Made by a program: the position numbers and the translations under genes
In this document: positions 43,621-55,037 of the stretch, piece by piece
How the letters are laid out: every line of letters begins with the position of its first letter
Numbering within the stretch: position 1 is the stretch's first letter
Notes under the pieces: model-generated
The model's input: the letters and a program-made list of their open reading frames with translations, nothing else
The model's database searches: none
What the model was told of the DNA's origin: nothing
From: Chamaecyparis obtusa
Lineage: Eukaryota; Streptophyta; Pinopsida; Cupressales; Cupressaceae
Direction of reading: 5' to 3'
Assembly: GCA_027943335.1 (NCBI GenBank)
Contig: BSBK01007729.1
Location: 310,001-374,000, forward strand
Length of the DNA: 64,000 nucleotides

Positions 43621-45989
43621 ATATCACATATCTATATGATGTACCATTGATATATCTTGTATACTATACTATATTTTATCAATGTATACTTTGATGTCTC
43701 ATGGACTTTTTATTTTTGATAAACTAATACTTATTTATTATTCATGCTCTGATATACTATTCTGATACTCATTCTCACATGTTGATGATATATTGATGCT
43801 TTCAATTTTGTGGATCATATGATATGGATATCTTGTGTGATTTATGCTACTTCATATGATGTTTCTTGATTTCTCCACATATGGTAGATACTGGCATGTG
43901 TCTCATGCTTTGGATATTGATGTGATGCTCATACTTGGTCATGATTAGATTAGATTAGATAGTGATGATATGATGACATCATGATATATTTCACTGATAT
44001 ATGCTTCTATTTTTATATTTTCAAAGCTTTATGACTGCATGGATGCAAACTTATGCAAATGTATGCAATCTTTATTTCATGCATGCACATGGAAATATTA
44101 GATGTAACATTATACAATGTATGGACATCTCACTTTTATTTATGTATGGATGATTATGGATGTAATATGAAGATGTTTTTATGATATGAGATGGTTTATG
44201 GAAATGGATATCAGTGATTTATACTCATTCATTTCATTTAAGTTCTTTATGATTTCATGATGTACTTGGTCAAACATGGGAAATGGTTAATTTTTTTTAA
44301 AAATTTAGTTTAAAGATGCTTAGATAATTGAATTCACACATTCATACTGATGCAACTTAAAATTAATGCAATTTAAAATGAACTTCAATGCAACTAAAAA
44401 CATGAAATGCATCTAAATGAACCTAATGCAAATTAATATGAAATGCAACTAAAAATGAACCTTAATGCAATTAACCAATAAAATGCACCTAAACTAAGAC
44501 ACCTAGGACAATCATTGTTTATTCAAAGTGGATCAATTATCATCATAGAGATTTTGTAATGGGACCTCATTAGGTTAGTACAATTTTCACTAATAGATTT
44601 AGCAATCCTGAAAATATGAATACTTCCCTCTCATTTGTCATGTCAAAAGATAACCTAAACATTAAAACATATATCCTAGAATGTTTTGTCAGTTACTTCC
44701 TGCCTAATATAAACCCTTTTCTTTTCTGGTGCATAATGTATAAATATGTACCCGCAATGACCTTTTATTTTATATTCATATCCTTGGGTAAAATTTGATT
44801 TACTATGTACCTTACTAGGAACTAGTTTTTCATCTTAGTTTAAAATAGGAAAGGAAATAAATCCAATGTCGCTAAAGCTTTCATAGGAAATAGGTCAAGG
44901 TATATGTGGCATTCCAATCATGAAGGAGGCACTTATCATAGACACCCATTCCCTACAATCACCTTAGATTATCATATTTATCACCACAAATAGAAGACAA
45001 AGACAATGTTATGCCCCCAGTCCTTGTTTCTCTAGTCCATTGTAGACATCATCTAGTCACTCAAGGAAACATAACAATAAAAAATTGATAATAAGAAAAG
45101 TTCATTATTCCTTTAAAATAATCAATGTATTTACTTTAAAATAGACAATTGTGATTATAGTGTTTACGAACATTGTTGATTAATTTGCAAACACATACAT
45201 AGAAATTATCATCAATCATCAATTTCTCTTTCATCAATAAGTGGATTACCTTCTTAGTGTTTAGAAACACTCTTATTTTCATGACATTTTGTTTAGGAAC
45301 ACTTTTTAGGTCCAAGTATTAAGAAATACTTTGTTTCGTGGTCTTGAGAAATACCTTTGTTTTTGTAGTTTAACGTCTATTGCGGACTAGGGTGGTATTG
45401 AGAAATACCTTTGTTCATAGTTTAACTTCTATTGCAAACTCTACTCTTAGCAATTTAAAAAAAGTCATAACAGTGACTTAGCAACATACTTGATCTTGAT
45501 CATTTCCCCCTAGGAAAATAGTTTACCAAGGACATTAATGTGGACAGATTCCATCCTTAGGAAGATATGATTTTCTGATAGTTTTTAAGGATTTGGCATG
45601 TCATGAAAGTGATTAGAGGATATGTACAAATTGAGATTTACATCAGCAAAATGTGCAAGCATTGTCTTGGTAGATAGAACATTGATTACAATGAGCACCT
45701 ATTTACCAGGTTTTCACCACTTTGCCAAACATTTTCTATTTTTGCTATCACAGTGCTTGTTTACTAGGTTTTCACCAAGATACTTTTTCTCCTTCCAATT
45801 TTTTTTTACTTTTTCTTTTTCTAATTTTTTTGGACTCACCAAGGTGCCTATTTTATAGGTTTTTACAGAGATGGTCATTTTTTCAAGACTTTTTCTATTG
45901 TGTTTTTTTTTTTAGGATCCATATTTGCTATTTTTGAACTTTTTTTTCAGAGACTCTTTTCACTATACAGGAGCTACCTCTAAAATGTC
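43621..45989. other. Tat-1 spacer between antisense ORF and integrase, non-coding
   Basis: AT-rich. 43620-44300 holds many TATGAT/GATATG-type runs. 44340-44480 holds diverged repeats of AATGCAACTAAAAATGAAC. 45280-45440 holds repeats of a TTGAGAAATACCTTTGTT unit. 45690-45960 holds T-tracts with three copies of a TTTACCAGGTTTTCACCAAG motif, as in Tat-2 at 16145-16470. No convincing coding region. Confidence 0.65.
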
Positions 45990-46358
45990 AAGAATAAAAC
46001 CTTTTTAGATGTAGAGTATTTATTGGATCTAGTAAAACATCTCCTTCATACATAGCCAATTGATAGGCTCTTGATCCAAATGTTGTTGTGATGACAAAGG
46101 GACCTAGCTAGTTGGGTTCAAATTTTCCCTTTTTCTTTCGATTTTGCTAATTTCTAGGACTCTCTCTTATAACTAGATCTCCTACCTAAAAAATTATTGG
46201 TTTTACCTTCTTGTTATATCCTTTTGACATTCTCTTTTGACAAAATAAAGATGATCAAAAGTGTGTTTCCTGCACTAATCTAGCAATTCTAGCTCTTGCA
46301 GTCTAGAGATTCTATAGTCCTCATTAGAAAAATAGATATTTCAATGATACCCTCAATG
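45990..46358 (-). pseudogene. Tat-1 integrase C-terminal part (cut by Sire-2)
   Basis: The reverse complement matches the Tat-2 integrase end (16502-16870) across the GDLVxRE-, KGKFEPN- and LGPxVITTTFGS-type blocks, with stops and shifts. The sequence is interrupted at CAATG (46354-46358) by Sire-2 and resumes at 60645. Confidence 0.8.
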
Positions 46359-47567
46359 TGTTAGGAATGAATGCTTGATGATTGGTAGTCATTCTATAGC
46401 AGTGGTTGTTACATTCATGACTATGATTGTCATTGATGTCAACACAGTGATATTCTAGAATTTAGCAAAGTTGTAGGCACAATTTTATTTTGTGCACATG
46501 GGATATTGCATTTGGGATTATGCACAGTTGATGGTATGTTATTTGGTGTGTTATTAACCTATTTATAAGAGAACAAAAATAAATTCATTCATACATGTAA
46601 GTTATAAGCATTTTCATGGAAGCAGTATTCTGGCAGTGTTCCTGAGTAGCGATGTTTGGTAATCAGAGGATATCTCCTAATCGGGATGGAATCTGATTCT
46701 GCACAGTTAAAGGGAAGTTTGAGACACATTGTTAGTGACATAGTTCACTATGAAAAATTTGAGGTGACATGAGTGAAGAGTTATTACATTTGGAAGAAAA
46801 TAGTTTCATGTAATTTTTGGTGTAGTGTGTTGAAATTATTATTTTATAATTGCATGCTGACTCATTTGTAATTATTTGAATGTGGTAAAAAGGAAGGAAT
46901 GTTCTACTTGTTATGACATGGATTATAAGATTTTAATAGTTTTGATATGAAATTGTGAAAGTTGTGATGTGAATGTATGCATGAGGTGAAGAAAAGAGCT
47001 AATTCAGTTGTGAAGGAAGACTTACAAAGTACAGAGATCTGTATTTGTGATCTTGTGTAGTGGAGAGTGTTGTTTTGGCATAGTGTGAAGGAGGTAATAT
47101 ATTTCATATTATTCTATTGAATAATCCTAAGATCTATTGGACAGTGAGTTCAAAGATCTTGCCTTGAAGCTATTTGGGAAGTGGGTCCTTCAGTCTTTCA
47201 TAACTCTTAACCGGGTTAGAATCTTTTAACAGGGATTCAAAATCTCCTAATAGGGATTCATATGTACTGAATGTATTTCATAAGACTCCTAAAAGGGTCC
47301 ATCCTTTCACAATGAACTTTCATATTAGTGCATAATTTTGTGGGCATCATTCCCACCAAGGTTTACTCTTTGATCAAGAGGTTCCCTAGTCAACATATCT
47401 TGTGTTATTGTGTTATTGTGTATGATTATCTTTCTATGGTTGGTTACTGCATTGATTACATGGTTTAAATCTATTTAAGTTGATATTGAAGTTGATAAAT
47501 GGTTTAATTATCAGATAACTAATTCACCCCCCCTCTCAGTTATCTTGGGGATCTTTACTTTCTAAGA
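46359..47567 (+). repeat. Sire-2 5' LTR
   Basis: TGTTAGGAATG start, TAAGA end (CA lost). Hairpin GATAACT (47514-47520) / AGTTATC (47538-47544) encloses a 7-C tract near the 3' end. Confidence 0.94.
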
Positions 47568-47569
47568 AT

Positions 47570-47581
47570 TGGTATCAGAGC
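47570..47581 (+). other. Sire-2 primer-binding site
   Basis: TGGTATCAGAGC, perfect initiator tRNA-Met complement. Confidence 0.9.
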
Positions 47582-47623
47582 GGCGGGTCCTTGAAAGAAA
47601 ATTTTAACAACTTAAGGAGATCT

Positions 47624-48898
47624 ATGGAAAAGTTTAGGAAAGAAAGCCCTAAGTTCAATGGAGTAAATTTTGACAGCTAGAAAGAAAAGATGAAGACACA
47701 TATATTGTGTTTAGGACTAGGTTATTGGTTGATTACAAGGAATAACAAAACTATCATTGAGGAAGACAAACTTGAGACTTGTTCTAATGATGAAAGAGAC
47801 ACCTTTATGTGTAACATACTTGAAAGAGAAGCACTTTTATTAGCACTTCCAGAGAATAAATACAATCAGGTAAAAGGTTTAACTAGAGCTTATGATATTT
47901 GGAAAGCTTTACATTCTACTTTTGAAGGTGATGAACATGCAAAGAAAGCTAGGTTACATAATTGGATTTGTGCATTTGAAGACATTAGAATGATGGAAGA
48001 TGAATCTGTTAGAAGCTATATTGGTAGGATGTCAGAAATTGTTGTAGGAATAAAGTCTTATGGAGGTGAAAAATCAGAGAATGAAGTGATATGGAAAATT
48101 CTAAGAACATTGACACCAGTATTCAGGCATACTACACAAATGATTGAACAAGTGATACCTTATACACTAAAATTTTCAAGAGAGACTCTTCTTGGAAGAT
48201 TGGAAGTAGCACAGATGAATTTGAGATTGTCAGGAGAACTACTGAGAATGGAGATAGCATTCAGTGCTCTTAGCATCAAACCTAATTTGTCAAGAAGTAC
48301 AAGTATGAGTGGAGATTATGCTAGTAGTAGGAGATGCAAATATAAAGAAGATAAGAAGATTGAAGAAGGTATTGCCTTGCTTGTGAAAAGAGAACCAGAT
48401 GGTAAGAAAATATTTAAATGTTGGCCTTGCCAAGAATATGGTCATTATGCATCTAAGTGTCCTAAGAGAGTTAACAAGTATAGAAATAATTTTAAGCATA
48501 GAAGACCTAAAGAATGTCATCATGCAAATGATGAAGAAATTGAAGCAGGAATTGAAAGACATTTGAGTGACAGTGATAATGATAACCTTGATGACATAGG
48601 ATTTGTAGCTATTAAAGAAGAAAATTTTGAATCTGATATTAAAGAAGAAAAAGCATTAGTTTCTCAAGTTGAAAAGAAAGCTGATTGGATTATAGATAGT
48701 GGTTGTTCACATCATATGACTGGTGATAAAGGAAAGTTCATAAAGTTTAGCAATCATGATGGAGCAATTGTTAGAGTTGGTAACAATGCACCTTGTTTGA
48801 TTAAAGGTATAGGATTTATTACTCTTGATGGAAAGACTAATATTGATGATGTTTACTTTGTGGATGGACTAAAACATAATCTATTGAGTGTTGGATAG
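47624..48898 (+). pseudogene. Sire-2 gag, zinc knuckle and protease
   Basis: ATG 47624; a TAG near 47679 stands where Sire-1 has TGG (Trp). It is then open from 47690 for 402 codons. Gag has GLGYWLITRN, DIWKALHSTFEGDEHAKK and RMMEDESVRSYIGRM. The knuckle CWPCQEYGHYASKCPKR is intact. The protease has WIIDSGCSHHMTGDKGKF with DSG intact. It ends at TAG 48896-48898 after NLLSVG, a Gln position, as in Sire-1 and Sire-3. It is the longest open frame of any copia element here. Confidence 0.93.
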
Positions 48899-50284
48899 TT
48901 AGTTGATAAGGGATATCAAGTTTTGTTTGCCGAGAAAACTTGTGTGATTAAGGATAAAGATGGAAATTTGATTGGAATAGGATCTAGAACTAGAGGTAAT
49001 GTATTTTAGTTGAACCCTACTAAAATGACATGTTTGATGACTAAGATTGATGATGGTTGGTTATGGCATAGAAGGTTTTTTCATATAAACTTTGATAATA
49101 TTGTAAAAGTGAGTTCTACACTTGCAGTAAGAGATTTACCTAATATTATGAATCCTACTAACATGATTTTCAAGGAATGTGTGATGGCTAAGTAGAAAAG
49201 GAGTTCATTTCCTAGCAAGAAGTTCACATCTTCAGAGAAGTTGGAAATTGTTCATACAGACTTGAGCGGTCCTACTAGGACTAGAGGATTCTATGGAGAA
49301 ATCTATTTTATGATTCTTGTTGATGATTTTACAAGAATGATGTGGATTGCATTTTTGAAATAGAAATCTGAAGCATTTGATAAGTTTAAGGTAATTAAGA
49401 ATAAAGTTGAGAATGAATCAGGAATGAGGATTAAATGTTTATGATCCAATAGAGGAGGAGAATTTACTTCTAAAGAGTTTAACACCTTTTGTGAAGTGAA
49501 TGGCATGACGAGATAGTTTTCAGCCCCTAGAATGCCTAAACAAAATGGTATTTCAGAAAGAAGGAATAGATCAGTGACTGAAGCAGCAAGAGCTATGTTG
49601 TTTGAAAGTGATTTGGCAAAGACATTTTGGAGAGAAGCAGTGAATAAAGTAGTATATATAATAAACAAAGTACAAATCCGAGTAGACACAAACAAGACAC
49701 CTTATGAATTGTGGTTTGGACATGCACCCTCAGTTAAGTATTTTAGAATTTTTGGAAGCAAATGTTATATTAAGAGAGATGATGATATAGGAAAGTTTGA
49801 TCCTAGAAGTAAAGAAGGAATTTTTCTTGGATATTCTTTGAAAAGAAAAGCTTATAGATATTACAATAAGAGAACTAAGACTATTGTTGAAAGTGCAAAT
49901 GAAAAAGTTGATGAGAAGTTTAAAATTCAAGAAAGAATTCTTGATTATGAATCTGATGAAGAAACTAACCTTGAGACTAACATTGAATCTACTGAACAAT
50001 TTTTTGAGACTGACAGTGAATTGTTGAATGAAAGCCATGCTGAAGAAAATAGAGAAGAATCTAGAGAGGAATCCATAGTTGAAACAAGATCTAAGACTAT
50101 GACACCTAACAAGTATATTTCAAGACATCATCCTGTTGAGCAAGTTATTGGAAGTTTGGATAGAGGAGTTATGACTAGAAAGAAGGTACATTTATGTTTG
50201 ATTTCTCAAATTGAACCTAAGTCTACTAATGAAGCTTCTGAAGATGAACATTGGATTAAAGCTATGAAAGAAGAACTGGATTAG
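48899..50284 (+). pseudogene. Sire-2 integrase (broken)
   Basis: Pre-integrase finger WLWHRRFFHINFDN with Cys to Phe changes (RFFH for RFCH; IFKECVMAK for ICKEC). The core starts EIVHTDLSGPTRTRG, with the first Asp intact. The second region reads L*SNRGGEF: stop plus Asp to Asn. The third reads MPKQNGISERRN: Glu to Lys. Shared TAG codons with Sire-1: VF*LN, MAK*K, R*FS. The frame 49532-50284 holds the integrase tail and the acidic linker to RT, ending at TAG 50282-50284. Confidence 0.9.
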
Positions 50285-50435
50285 ATTGAGAAGAAAAAGA
50301 CATGGGAATGTTGGAAACAATTGTCTGAAGGAAATTGCTACTCAAATTATGTATTGTCTTTGATGTCACACAATTTCATAGTCCGTAGCAATCAGTTCCT
50401 ACCAAGCTTATTCGGTTTGCCAGACAGGAAGATTA

Positions 50436-50745
50436 GTGCTTACCGAGTCCACTCGGTTATCAAAGAAAATCAGTGTCTACCGAGTCCACTCAGTTATCAA
50501 AGAAAATTTAGCATTTACCAAGTTTAGTCGGTCGTCAAAGGAAATTCAGTGTTTACCGAGTTCAGTCGGTCGTCAAAGGAAATTAAGTGTTTACCGAGTT
50601 TAGTCGGTCGTCAAAGGAAATTCAGTGTTTACCGAGTTCAGTCGGTCGTCAAAGGAAATTCAGTGTTTACCGAGTTCAGTCGATCGTCAAAGGAAATTCA
50701 GTGTTTACCAAGTTCAGTTGGTTATCGAAGGTAAAGGATTGTCGG
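50436..50745. repeat. 38-bp tandem array in Sire-3 5' LTR
   Basis: About eight units spaced 38 bp (starts near 50436, 50473, 50511, 50549, 50587, 50625, 50663, 50701), each GTGTTTACCGAG...TCGGTCGTCAAAGG-like. Most contain CCGAnnnnnnTCGG palindromes; the first units have ACCGAGT-CC-ACTCGGT. Because 38 is not a multiple of three, open frames run through the array in all three phases; they are not genes. Confidence 0.93.
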
Positions 50746-50894
50746 TGTTTACCGAGTTCCCTCGGTCTCTGAAAGATTGTAGAAAGTTATGGTCACCGAG
50801 CACTGTCAGCCCTTGAAGGATTTTTGCAAATAGAGTTTTCTTAATTCAGCTGACTGTTATACTAAATAATGTCGATTTGACAAATCTAAAATCA

Positions 50895-50902
50895 TATAAA
50901 TA
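50895..50902 (+). promoter_or_regulatory. TATA box of Sire-3 LTR promoter
   Basis: TATAAATA, conserved at 56893-56900 in the 3' LTR, ~150 bp after the tandem array. Confidence 0.6.
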
Positions 50903-51647
50903 AAAGGTCAAATGTGAAAAATAAAAAAGATATACAGCAGAAGTTTTACAGAAGAAAAGATAGGAAAGGTGTGTGCGAATTTGTGAAGGATGTTTAGATA
51001 TCCTTAAGGTGTAGCAGAGATTTATTCAATCAGGAAGGATCACACATATGCAGAACAAAGATCTGTAATTAGCAAAGCAGTTGCATTATTATACAGGTCA
51101 TTTTTTTTTCATTGTTACCTTCTTATCATTGTAACAGTGAATTCTAAATCTCTTAACTGAGTTGGTTTAACAACCATATTGTAAATCCTCTAACAAGGTG
51201 ACAATTCCATTGAATTATTTTCAAGACCTCTTACCAGGCCACTCCTAGCAGGGTGATTAAATCCTCTAACAAGGTCACACCTAACAGTGTGTTTTGTAAC
51301 CTTTTACTGGGTTGGCTTCTAACCAGGCATCACTTTAGAAAAGTGAAAATCAGTATCTAGATACATTGGTGGTTTTTCCCATATTGGGTTTCCACATTAA
51401 AATCTTGTGTCTCTTATGTTCTTAATTGCTATCTTAATCATACACCAGTGCTAATGAATATCTAAAGGATAATTTTGCTAATACTTTCTGCATCTTCACA
51501 GTTACTGCAATCTATTTACCGAGTGCTAAAACAAATAACATTTTTTTTTTGATATCCTAAGGGATCTGGAAAGAATTAATTGTGAAAGTGTTTTATGGTT
51601 GACTGATTCACCCCCCCTCTCAGTCACTTCATCCATATTCCATCAAT

Positions 51648-51659
51648 TGGTATCAGAGC
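51648..51659 (+). other. Sire-3 primer-binding site
   Basis: TGGTATCAGAGC, perfect initiator tRNA-Met complement, two bases after the LTR. Confidence 0.9.
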
Positions 51660-51707
51660 TTTTGGTGCTTGCAGGAAGGGTTTCAAGGACCTAAGCTAAA
51701 GATCAGG

Positions 51708-52620
51708 ATGTCTTACAAGAGGGAAATTCCAAAGCTCAACAGAGATAACGGTCTCATGCAACTTCATCTGGCTTCCATTGGTGATTCAGGATGCAAATAC
51801 ATTGATGAAGAATACACAATTCCTAATGGCGCATTAACTGTTGAAGACATTGCAGATAAAAAGACTCACAACACCATGATGATAGACATTGCATCTACTC
51901 TTAGCTATGAAGAATTTGATGATATTAAAGGATGCACTACTGCATATGAAATGTGGATGGCACTGAAGAAAATATATGGTGGTGATGCAAATGTGAAAAG
52001 AGCCAAAGCAGAAAGCCTAAGAGGACAGTTTGACAAGATGAATATGAAGGAAGATGAAAACATTGCAAAATATGTTGAAAGAATCAAAGCAAGTGTAAGT
52101 GCAACAAGAGCCTCTGGAGGAACAATCTCAGATGAAACTGTTATAAGTAAGGTACTCAGAACATTACTCCCTATCTATGCAATAAGAGTATCAGCCATTC
52201 AAGAAAGAAGATGTGAAACAAACCACAATATAACTTTGGATGCTTTAGTTGGAAGATTGACAGCCTTTGAATTAGACAACTATGACAACTATGTTCCTAG
52301 TTCCAAAAATATTGAATCAGCATTTGAGGCCAAGGTTTCACTAAAGAAGAACAAGAAAATTAAAGAAGTTTAGTCAGAAAGTGAAGAAGTATCAGAAGAA
52401 AGTTCTGATAGTGATCTTGAAATTGTAGAAGCATTACTTGCAAAGAAGTACTCTAGAGGGAAAGGTAAATATAAAGGTAAAACTCCTTTAATCTATTTTT
52501 CATGTGAAGAAATTGGACATATTGCAGCTAGGTGCCCAAACAAGCAAGTCAAGGAAGAAAAGAGAAGTCACAAGTACTATGGCAAAAAGAATTTCAAATC
52601 ATTCAAGGATAAAGGTAAGA
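51708..52620 (+). pseudogene. Sire-3 gag and zinc knuckle
   Basis: Starts at ATG 51708 (MSYKREIPKLNRDN, the usual copia gag start); an earlier in-frame start is less likely. The UBN2-type core has TAYEMWMALKKIYGGD and MNMKEDENIAKYVERI. TAG at 52371-52373, then an acidic stretch and the knuckle YFSCEEIGHIAARCP, in which the first Cys of CX2CX4HX4C is Tyr. Confidence 0.9.
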
Positions 52621-52961
52621 AAACATGTTTTATGGCTAAAGATTCTGATGATAGTGAAGAAGAAATTGTTTTTATTGCTATAAAAGATGAATCTGATGAT
52701 GATGAAGATAAGATGGCACTTATTTCTCTTATAAGCAGAGATGATATATGGATAATAGACAGTGGATGTTCACACCACATGACTGGTGACAAGACAAAAT
52801 TTGAATATCTAGAAGACTGTGATAGTGGTAATGTAAGATTTGGAAACAATGAACCTTGTTGTATAAAAGGAAAAGGAAGAATCTCATTAACCAAAGAACT
52901 CATATGTGATAATGCTTATTGGGTTGAAGGACTAAAACATAATCTTTTAAGTGTAGCATAG
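52621..52961 (+). pseudogene. Sire-3 protease
   Basis: WIIDSGCSHHMTGDKTKFEY with DSG intact, then CCIKGKGRISL and WVEGLKHNLLSVA ending at TAG 52959-52961, the Gln position that is also TAG in Sire-1 and Sire-2. Confidence 0.92.
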
Positions 52962-53735
52962 CTAATCAACACTGGTTTCAAGGTTGAATTCATGAATGGT
53001 CAAGCAAGACTGCTGGATGAAAAAGGAAAACTCATTGGATCAGGCAAACAAACAAAAGGTAACTTATTATATCTTGATCTCAGTGAATATTCATGCTTTA
53101 TTGCTCAAATAGAAGAAAGTTGGCTATGGCACAAAAGGTTATGTCATGTGAATTTTGATAACATGATAAAAATAAGAAAATTCAAGAAGGTTAGAGACAT
53201 TCCTACTTTGAAGAAACCTGATACTGGTCTATGTAAGAATTGTCAAATTGGCAAAATGAGTAAAACTAGTTTCAAGAGTAAGAACTATCAGTCTAAAGAA
53301 ATTTTGGAAATTGTGCATACTAATTTATGTGGACCTATTGGAATACAAATCTATACTGGAGATAAATTCTTTATTCTTTTCGTTGATGATTATTCTAGAA
53401 TGATGACTGTCATGTATTTAAGAGAAAAATTAGAAGCATTTGAAAAGTTCAAATGGTACTTAGCAAGAGTGGAAAAGGAAACAGGGAAAAGATTGAAATG
53501 CTTAAGATCAGACAGAGGTGGTGAATTCATCTCCCATGATTTTAACAACTTTTGCATTGAAAGAGGAATCAAAAGACAGGTATCAACTCCTAGAACTCCT
53601 GAGCAGAATGGAATAGCAGAAAGAAGAAACATATCTATTATGGATTGTGCAAGGACTCTAATGATAGAAAAGAACATTGCTATAAAGTACTGGAAGGAAG
53701 CTATCAGCACTGCAGTTCATACCTTGAACTGAGTA
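52962..53735 (+). pseudogene. Sire-3 integrase
   Basis: Pre-integrase finger SWLWHKRLCHVNFDN and LCKNCQIGKMSK, intact. In the core the first catalytic region reads EIVHTNLCGPIG, so the first Asp is Asn (GAT to AAT). The second (LRSDRGGEFIS) and third (TPEQNGIAERRN) are intact. TGA at 53730-53732 precedes the integrase tail. Confidence 0.92.
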
Positions 53736-55037
53736 CAATTGAAGAAAGACACATTCAAAAATCCTTATGAATTATGGTATGGCTATAAACCCAATGTAAG
53801 TTACATGAAAATATTTGGTAGCAAGTGTTATATCTTAAAAGAATCCAGAAGAAATAAATTTGATGTGAAAAGTGATGAAGGAATATTCCTAGGATATTCT
53901 AGCAAAAGCAAGGCATACAAATGTCTGAACTTATCTACTCACAAAGTCATAGAAAGTATACATGTAAAATTTGATGAGTTTGCAGAAAAGACTGAAGAAG
54001 AAAGCAAAAGGGAACCTGAGAACTACAGAAGATTCATTTACATTGAACCTGAAACATTGGCAGACACAACTATCAATAAGGAAACTATATCTACCAAGCC
54101 AAGCACAGTTACCGAGTCACAAACCGAGTCACAGGAAGAAGTTCAAACCGAGTCACAAGAAGAAATTCAGATCGAGTCTCAGCCTGAAGTTACCGAGCAA
54201 ATATCTACTGAGCCCGAGCAACTTGAAGAAGAGATCCTAGAAGACAACAGCATGAATCATTCAAAAGGCAAGGAACCTATACTAGCCAAATATGTCAGAA
54301 GACATCATACACCAGATCAAATTATTGGAAACAAATCAGATGGTACTATGACAAGAAGCAAGCTAAAAGGTACATGTCTGCTTACTGACTTTGAACCTAG
54401 AAATATCAAAGATGCATTGGAAAATGAAAGTTGGATTGAAGCAATGAATGAAGAATTAGAACAAATACAAAAGAACAAAACATGGACTCTTGTACCTAGA
54501 CCTAAAGATAAGAATGTAATTGGAACAAAATGGGTATTCAGGAATAAGCTGAATGAAGATGGTCAAGTATCTAGAAACAAAGCTAGACTGGTATGTAAAG
54601 GTTATTCTCAAGAAGAAGGTATAGATTATGGAGAAACTTTTGCTCCTATTGCAAGATTAGAAGGTGTAAGAACTCTACTTGCTTATGTAGCACACAAAGG
54701 ATTTAAGGTATATCAGATGGATATAAAATCTACATTTCTCAATGGAATTCTTGATGAAGAGGTCTACATTGAACAACCAGAAGGTTTTGTTGATCCAGAT
54801 AAAAAGGACATGGTCTGCAGGTTACACAAAGCATTGTATGGTTTGAAACAAGCTCCTAGAGCATGGTATGAAAGACTCCATAACTATTTGATTCAGATTA
54901 ATTTCAAAAGAGCCAATGATAACAATAATCTGTATATTAAAGAAGGACCGGATGACAAAATTGTATTAGCAGAAATATTTGTGGATGATACTATATTTAC
55001 AGGGAATGAGGATCAGTGCAAAGAATTTTCAGAGTAA
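53736..55037 (+). pseudogene. Sire-3 integrase tail, linker and reverse transcriptase
   Basis: 432 open codons. Integrase tail ([21 protein letters not shown]), then a repetitive acidic linker (54100-54240) with several TESQEE-type units. RT follows from about 54480: [65 protein letters not shown] and the active site EIFVDDTIF. Ends at TAA 55035-55037. It is the most intact copia RT in the window. Confidence 0.95.

Larger units (their letters stand above)
50309..51645 (+). repeat. Sire-3 5' LTR
   Basis: TGTTGGAAAC start, TTCCATCA end. Tandem 38-bp repeats at about 50436-50740, TATAAATA at 50895-50902, hairpin TGACTG (51600-51605) / CAGTCA (51621-51626) around seven C. Confidence 0.95.

Noticed and set aside
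45622..45937. Phe-rich plus-strand open frames
   Set aside because: Translation of poly-T tracts in the Tat-1 spacer.
48896..48898. Programmed UAG readthrough between protease and integrase in the copia elements
   Set aside because: TAG is at this codon in three elements, but each copy has many other TAGs at Gln codons, so deamination of CAG is the simpler reading; a readthrough element would not need the others.
50436..50745. CRISPR-like array
   Set aside because: Repeats are directly adjacent with no unique spacers, inside an LTR of a plant retrotransposon.
50549..50816. Overlapping ~60-codon open frames in the Sire-3 LTRs
   Set aside because: They are the three phases of a 38-bp tandem repeat and carry no independent coding signal.
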